64,000 nt of DNA from LVI-A0039 sp033105485 (lineage in GTDB: Bacteria > Bacillota_I > Bacilli_A > UBA3375), in the NCBI GenBank assembly GCA_033105485.1, contig CP136956.1, forward strand, positions 620,001-684,000, in the 5' to 3' direction. Position 1 is the first letter of the stretch, and each line of letters opens with the position of its first letter. Below are positions 59,979 to 64,000 of the stretch, one piece after another. Made by a program: the position numbers and the translations under genes. The notes beneath the pieces are model-generated. The model ran no database searches. It saw only the letters and a program-made list of their open reading frames with translations, and was not told the DNA's origin.

Positions 59979-60961
59979 TTTATTGTTGTTGATGTATAAA
60001 CCAATGTATGATCACTAGCCTTGCTATCAATTATTGCACCTCTTGTGTTTGTACCATTTGATGAACAAATATAGTCATAGCTTAATTTTCGTTTTGAACC
60101 AACATATGTAGGTAAAGGTGACGTACAGTTTTTATTTTTATAGCCATCAGCATTAAAGTCGCCAGCATAAACTACATTTTTTATTCCATACTTGTTTGAT
60201 AACCTTGTTCCTAATGCTTGCATCTCTTTAATTTGTTTATAGCGTACATTTGTATACCAGTCATTTTGTGTTTGTCCAGAGATAAATATAAATCTAACTC
60301 CTTCCTTTTCAAAAATTGCCCAAACTGCAGTTCTCGAAGCTTGCTTTCCTTTTAAGGATCCTGAAGTATAGGTTTCTTGGTTTTTAAAGAAATAGGCTCC
60401 AGAATTAATTAGTTTAACTTTCTTTGAGTTGTAAGCAATTGCTGAAGTCCAACCATATGGTTCTTTACCTTTGGGTTGGATAATTTTATAACTAGTATTA
60501 TTTTGGATTCCAGTTTTTTGATACCCCTCATAAACTTCATTTAGACTAACAACATCGGCTTTAGCTTTTGATATAGTGCCAGATATCCGTTTCAAACGAC
60601 TAGTCCATTTCCCGTAAGTCATATCATCTGGTTTCAAAACATTAAACTGTGCAACATTTAAATTACTTTGCTTACATTTATAACGTTTTACAGTTTTAAC
60701 TTTCCCCGCAGTTGTATATGTAGTTATTTTATATACTTGGTTATTACCACTACAGTAATCATAGTCTACTATTTTTTTACCTTTATTAGTGTAGCGCTTA
60801 TAATCTAGTTTGATTCCTTTACTATTACGCACAGTTCTTGTTTCTACCTTTTTATTAGGATGATACGTATACGTTGTCTTATTACTCGCTGCTTCTAATT
60901 CTAGATTTGAACTAAATATAACTACCAAACAGATTATAATAAGCATTTTATATATCTTCAT
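59972..60961 (-). CDS. Secreted endonuclease/exonuclease/phosphatase-fold protein
   Basis: 329 residues with signal 'MLIIICLVVIFSSNLELEAAS'. Residues ~25-95 hold YwqK/MORN-like repeats ('YHPNKKVETRTVRNSKGIKLDYKRYTNKGKK'). The rest is a DNase I/sphingomyelinase-like EEP domain: 'LNVAQFNVL', metal Glu in 'VVSLNEVYEG', 'VVYAGDFNADGY' and 'SDHTLVY' (Asp-His). It would act outside the cell on nucleic acid or phosphoesters. Substrate unknown. Confidence 0.85.
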   Translation of the reverse strand: MKIYKMLIIICLVVIFSSNLELEAASNKTTYTYHPNKKVETRTVRNSKGIKLDYKRYTNKGKKIVDYDYCSGNNQVYKITTYTTAGKVKTVKRYKCKQSNLNVAQFNVLKPDDMTYGKWTSRLKRISGTISKAKADVVSLNEVYEGYQKTGIQNNTSYKIIQPKGKEPYGWTSAIAYNSKKVKLINSGAYFFKNQETYTSGSLKGKQASRTAVWAIFEKEGVRFIFISGQTQNDWYTNVRYKQIKEMQALGTRLSNKYGIKNVVYAGDFNADGYKNKNCTSPLPTYVGSKRKLSYDYICSSNGTNTRGAIIDSKASDHTLVYTSTTIKR

Positions 60962-61057
60962 ATTTACTCCTTAGTAAATTCCTTCAACTCACTTCAGACT
61001 ATAACAAATATAATTCAATTCACTTTAACACAATTCGAAATCTAACTTAGATTTTTT

Positions 61058-61104
61058 ATAAAAAAATGATAAGACGATTATATCTTAATCATATCTTATC
61101 ATTT
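61058..61104 (-). terminator. Terminator after the ROK gene
   Basis: Minus-strand AAATGATAAGA ... TCTTATCATTT stem with a 20-nt loop, then TTTT. Confidence 0.7.
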
Positions 61105-61110
61105 ATAATT

Positions 61111-61968
61111 TTATATCTTATAATTACGCACTAAATTTGCATAAGCACCATATAAGTTTGCATCTGAACCAAATTGCCCTATTTGAATATTAACATCATC
61201 AACATTAGAGTCAATTGGACTATTACTAATCTCATCCATCTTAACTTTAACCTCTTGTAAGAAAGTCTCACGATTAGTTACTGCACCAGCAAAGATAATT
61301 GCTTCTGGATTTTGAGTATATTTTAAAATTGTAATTAGGTGTGCAATTGCAGTATAGTATTCATTAACTGCACTTACATAATCAGCTTCGCCAAGATCAT
61401 ACTTAGCAAAAATTTTTGTCCCTGGAATTATCTCTTCACTTTTAGTAGCACGCTTAGATAAACCAACCATTCCTCCATAGTGGCTGAATGTACTATCTTT
61501 ATATGGCATGTATCCAAATTCACCACCGAAGAAAGTGCTACCTGTTACTACTTTACCATCAACAATCATACATCCACCTACACCGCTACCTAGTACGATG
61601 TAAGCAATTGAGTTTAGACCATTACTAAAGTGAACTTCACTAAGTCCCGCACAGTTAGCGTCATTTTCAATTGCTACAGGTACATTTAACTCTTCTGATA
61701 ATTCTTGCTTTAAATTACCTCCACATGGAATGTAATCAATAGCACTAAGACCATAACCTTTACCTGTTACTGTATCTATTGAACCAGGTGACGAAATACT
61801 AATAGCTGAGTAATCACCACTATTAAATAAGTTCTTAATTTCAGCTTTCATCAGTTCAAAACTAGCTGGTACATCAAAACTTGTTTTAGATTCTATTTTT
61901 CCCTCTTTTGTGAATGTTGCGCATTTAACACTAGATCCACCTATATCGATCACTAATATATTTGACAT
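61111..61968 (-). CDS. ROK-family sugar kinase
   Basis: 285 residues. 'LVIDIGGSSVKCATF' (phosphate 1), 'AISISSPGSIDTVTGKGYGL', 'VAIENDANCAGLSE' (catalytic Asp) and 'YIVLGSGVGGCMIVDGKVVTGSTFFGGEFGYM' (ROK region). The CxCGxxGC zinc site of ROK regulators is absent, as in beta-glucoside kinase and small ROK kinases. It lies downstream of MupG and EIIA genes, separated by a terminator. Confidence 0.9.
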   Translation of the reverse strand: MSNILVIDIGGSSVKCATFTKEGKIESKTSFDVPASFELMKAEIKNLFNSGDYSAISISSPGSIDTVTGKGYGLSAIDYIPCGGNLKQELSEELNVPVAIENDANCAGLSEVHFSNGLNSIAYIVLGSGVGGCMIVDGKVVTGSTFFGGEFGYMPYKDSTFSHYGGMVGLSKRATKSEEIIPGTKIFAKYDLGEADYVSAVNEYYTAIAHLITILKYTQNPEAIIFAGAVTNRETFLQEVKVKMDEISNSPIDSNVDDVNIQIGQFGSDANLYGAYANLVRNYKI

Positions 61969-61980
61969 ATTTCCCCTTTT

Positions 61981-62006
61981 AAAAAAAGGAATGATTACTC
62001 ATTCCA
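61981..62006 (-). terminator. Intra-operon terminator between EIIA and ROK genes
   Basis: GGAATGA / TCATTCC hairpin with a T-run on the minus strand; it ends the EIIA transcript and may lower ROK expression. Confidence 0.8.
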
Positions 62007-62016
62007 ATTACTTATA

Positions 62017-62340
62017 TTACTTGTTTAATTGTTCGTGAACAAAAATTAACTCTTCAGCTAATGTCTTAACAACTTCTGTAGTTAATAATTGATCTTCTGC
62101 GTGCATTAACATAATACTGAATGGTAATGCTTCACCAGCTGCTTCTTTTTGTACAATTTCGAAGTGGTGAGAGTGAGCGCTTGTAGCCATCTCTTGACCT
62201 TCAGCGATCATTGCTTTTGCAGCCTCAAAATCTTTCTCTTCTTTAGCAATTCTAATTGCTTCCATATACATTGATTTAGCTGTCCCTACTTCTGCGATAA
62301 TTTGAAACGCTACTGTTTGCATTTGTTCTAATTCTGTCAT
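62017..62340 (-). CDS. PTS lactose/cellobiose-family EIIA
   Basis: 107 residues. 'AFQIIAEVGTAKSMYMEAIRIAKE' and 'FSIMLMHAEDQLLT' with the phosphorylated His (about residue 80) define EIIA-lac/cel. It probably serves the EIIB/EIIC encoded at 53405-55864 or a MurNAc-type system with MupG. It lies 8 nt after the mupG-like gene. Confidence 0.94.
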   Translation of the reverse strand: MTELEQMQTVAFQIIAEVGTAKSMYMEAIRIAKEEKDFEAAKAMIAEGQEMATSAHSHHFEIVQKEAAGEALPFSIMLMHAEDQLLTTEVVKTLAEELIFVHEQLNK

Positions 62341-62348
62341 TTCTTCTC

Positions 62349-63437
62349 CTAATTAATTTTATTTGTGAATTTAAAGTGTTGCCAAGGCTCTAATAAGTCT
62401 AATAAAAATAACTCATCATCACTTATTTTTCCTACAACATTACGAGCTAGATTTTCATCTATAATCTCATTCTTAATAATTTGTAATTCATTTTTGTATT
62501 GACCGAAGTCATTATTTCCAATAATTACTGTTCCACGCTTTAATACTTTACTCGTATCATGTGGAGCATTATCTTCTGCTTTGTGTGTAACACGACACAT
62601 TGTTGATCTTACCATGTAATCATTGATGTCTCCACGATTAAAGTGCTCATGTTCAAAAATAATTTTTTGCTCAAGTTCACTTGGATTGATTAATTCGATA
62701 TCAAAATCAATTAACCCACGTTCAATCTCTGAGATTGCCTTTAACTCTTGCTCACTTGCAAACATATTTCCGATAATAATATCATCAATAAGTCCTAGTG
62801 CATAGTGATGTTTAACTTGGGTTGTGATTGCTAAATCACGGTGCATTTCTAATGTGCATAATCCATCCATAATTGGCCATGGACCGATTTTAGCATCTGC
62901 TGAACTAACAAATGCTGCACTTCGTACCCCATGCTCTTTAAAACGCATTGAAGTACTAACAAAATGTTCAAAATTTAATCCAGTATAACGTTGTGGATAG
63001 AAATTGTGACATCCGATTATTTTCCCCGGTTTTGGTTTGAAGTCCAAAATTATATTTAAAGTATGGACATCTTGTGACATATTAATCTCAACATTTAAGT
63101 CATACGGATTATATGACATTGATGCTTCCACACTTCCATTGAAACTTTGGTCTAGTCTAATCCCTGAAGCTCCCAGCTTACTGAAAAATTGTAAATCCCC
63201 ATGTTTGATACCTAGTTCATCAAAAACGTGAGGTGCAACATCTAAATACACTTCCATCTCACGCGCGTTTGCGAAACTTATAATTTGTTCAAACTCTTTT
63301 ACAATTTGATCTCTATCTCCATCGACACTTAATAAACATGTAAAAATTCGCCCGAATCCATATTTACTAGCTAACTCAATGTAGTCAAAAATCTCTTGCT
63401 GAGAAGCTTTATCAGGATAAATTGATATACCTAACAT
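62349..63437 (-). CDS. MupG-like DUF871 protein (6-phospho-N-acetylmuramidase family)
   Basis: 362 residues. 'LGISIYPDKASQQEIFDYIELASKYGFGRIFTCLLSVDG' opens the TIM barrel; 'GIRLDQSFNGSVEASMSYNP', 'GCHNFYPQRYTGLNFEHFVSTS' and 'MCRVTHKAEDNAPHDT...KRGTVIIGNNDFGQYKNELQI' are DUF871 blocks. MupG splits MurNAc-6-phosphate-GlcNAc during wall recycling. With a PTS EIIA and ROK kinase beside it, wall- or beta-disaccharide salvage fits. Confidence 0.9.
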   Translation of the reverse strand: MLGISIYPDKASQQEIFDYIELASKYGFGRIFTCLLSVDGDRDQIVKEFEQIISFANAREMEVYLDVAPHVFDELGIKHGDLQFFSKLGASGIRLDQSFNGSVEASMSYNPYDLNVEINMSQDVHTLNIILDFKPKPGKIIGCHNFYPQRYTGLNFEHFVSTSMRFKEHGVRSAAFVSSADAKIGPWPIMDGLCTLEMHRDLAITTQVKHHYALGLIDDIIIGNMFASEQELKAISEIERGLIDFDIELINPSELEQKIIFEHEHFNRGDINDYMVRSTMCRVTHKAEDNAPHDTSKVLKRGTVIIGNNDFGQYKNELQIIKNEIIDENLARNVVGKISDDELFLLDLLEPWQHFKFTNKIN

Positions 63438-63548
63438 ATTAACTCCTTACTAATAAATAATAGCACACCACAGATATTTTGTAAACAATTTAAAATGTAT
63501 TTTCATACTTTTTTAGTACGCTAATTTATATTGTCAAGAATTACGACA

Positions 63549-63577
63549 TAAAAAAAACTAGGTTAAAAAACCTAGTT
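63549..63577 (-). terminator. Terminator after rpiB
   Basis: AACTAGGTT / AACCTAGTT hairpin with a T-run on the minus strand. Confidence 0.85.
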
Positions 63578-63578
63578 C

Positions 63579-64000
63579 TTAGCAGTCAATGCAGCTTTCT
63601 TCGTAATCTGAGATAGCGTCAACACGATCTAAATGACGACCACCTTCAAATTCTGTTGTTAAGAATGTATCTACAATATCTAAAGCTTGTTCTTCAGTAA
63701 TGAAACGCGCTCCCATTGCTAATACATTAGCATTATTATGTTCACGAGTTAATTTAGCAAACTCTACACTATTACATAAAGCGGCTCTAATTCCACGTAC
63801 TTTATTTGCAGCAATAGAAATCCCAATTCCTGTACCACAAATCACAATACCATAATCGGCATTACCAAGACTTACAGTTTCTCCAACTTTAATTCCTTCT
63901 AATGCGTAATTCCCTTTTTCTTTGTGCGTTCCTAAATCAAGAACCTCGTGTCCTTGTGCTTCTAAATGTTTTACAACTGCAGGTCTTAATTCTAAGGCTG
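63579..64000 (-). CDS. rpiB: RpiB/LacAB-family sugar-phosphate isomerase, 5' end outside window
   Basis: The frame runs to the window edge, giving at least 140 residues; the ATG at 63845 is internal. 'ALELRPAVVKHLEAQGHEVLDLGTHKE', 'VICGTGIGISIAANKVRGIRAALCNSVEFAKLTREHNNANVLAMGARFI' match RpiB, with the catalytic Cys in ICGTGIG and His in REHNNAN. It interconverts ribose/ribulose (or allose/galactose) phosphates. Only the extreme N-terminus is missing. Confidence 0.9.
   Translation of the reverse strand, partial: ALELRPAVVKHLEAQGHEVLDLGTHKEKGNYALEGIKVGETVSLGNADYGIVICGTGIGISIAANKVRGIRAALCNSVEFAKLTREHNNANVLAMGARFITEEQALDIVDTFLTTEFEGGRHLDRVDAISDYEESCIDC

Noticed and set aside
1..64000. CRISPR arrays, tRNA/rRNA genes, prophage or IS elements
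   Set aside because: No spaced direct repeats, no tRNA T-arm/cloverleaf, no transposase, integrase or phage structural genes were seen.

Overview
The window is AT-rich DNA from a walled, low-GC Gram-positive (Bacillota) organism, probably near the Erysipelotrichia/Mollicutes side of the Bacilli. Signs are strong GGAGG-type ribosome sites, lipobox lipoproteins, LytR-CpsA-Psr, WhiA, RapZ, many PTS genes and a fermentative/anaerobic gene set. The lineage is inference. Every intact gene whose stop codon I read (about 70) ends in TAA or TAG, never TGA.

Region 1 (1-11,800) holds transporters and small metabolism: an iron-siderophore lipoprotein, an APC permease behind a structured leader, a cation-diffusion-facilitator protein, a Cof-type phosphatase, a Ca2+/cation antiporter, a TPP-riboswitch thiamine-precursor operon, an MFS carrier, a DUF389 protein, a K+ channel, pirin and MsrB.

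Region 2 (11,800-32,700) is an anaerobic nitrate/sulfite respiration island. It has asrABC with a CbiK-type chelatase, a divergent NsrR-like Rrf2 regulator, a focA/nirC-type channel with a FecBCD-type ABC importer, and a Clostridium-type nitrate reductase module (molybdoenzyme, Fe-S protein, FAD oxidoreductase). A divergent SLAC1/TehA-type transporter, a Moco riboswitch with a seven-gene molybdenum-cofactor operon, and modAB complete it. A near-identical dyad lies upstream of asrA and focA. The molybdoenzyme gene needs one base removed from an A8 tract to join its ribosome site to its Fe-S domain.

Region 3 (32,700-40,400) has decaying XRE regulator remnants around an (ATTT)7 microsatellite, a frameshifted membrane gene, a pirin paralogue that has lost its metal ligands, a four-module sulfur oxidoreductase, tandem azoreductases with a MarR regulator sharing an operator-like dyad, an ArsR regulator and a GDSL hydrolase.

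Region 4 (40,400-53,200) starts with an APC permease behind what looks like a leader-peptide attenuator, followed by transketolase, CYTH, rapZ-whiA, LCP, a PadR/DUF1048 operon and thrS behind a candidate Thr leader peptide. It ends with a large membrane protein and a thioredoxin-like lipoprotein.

Region 5 (53,200-64,000) is PTS beta-glucoside and cell-wall-sugar metabolism (GH1, EIIC, EIIB, EIIA, DUF3284, RpiR, ROK, MupG, RpiB cut by the window end). It also has an UPF0145 mini-operon, an sdpRI pair and a secreted endo/exonuclease-fold protein. I see no rRNA, tRNA, CRISPR, IS element or prophage.
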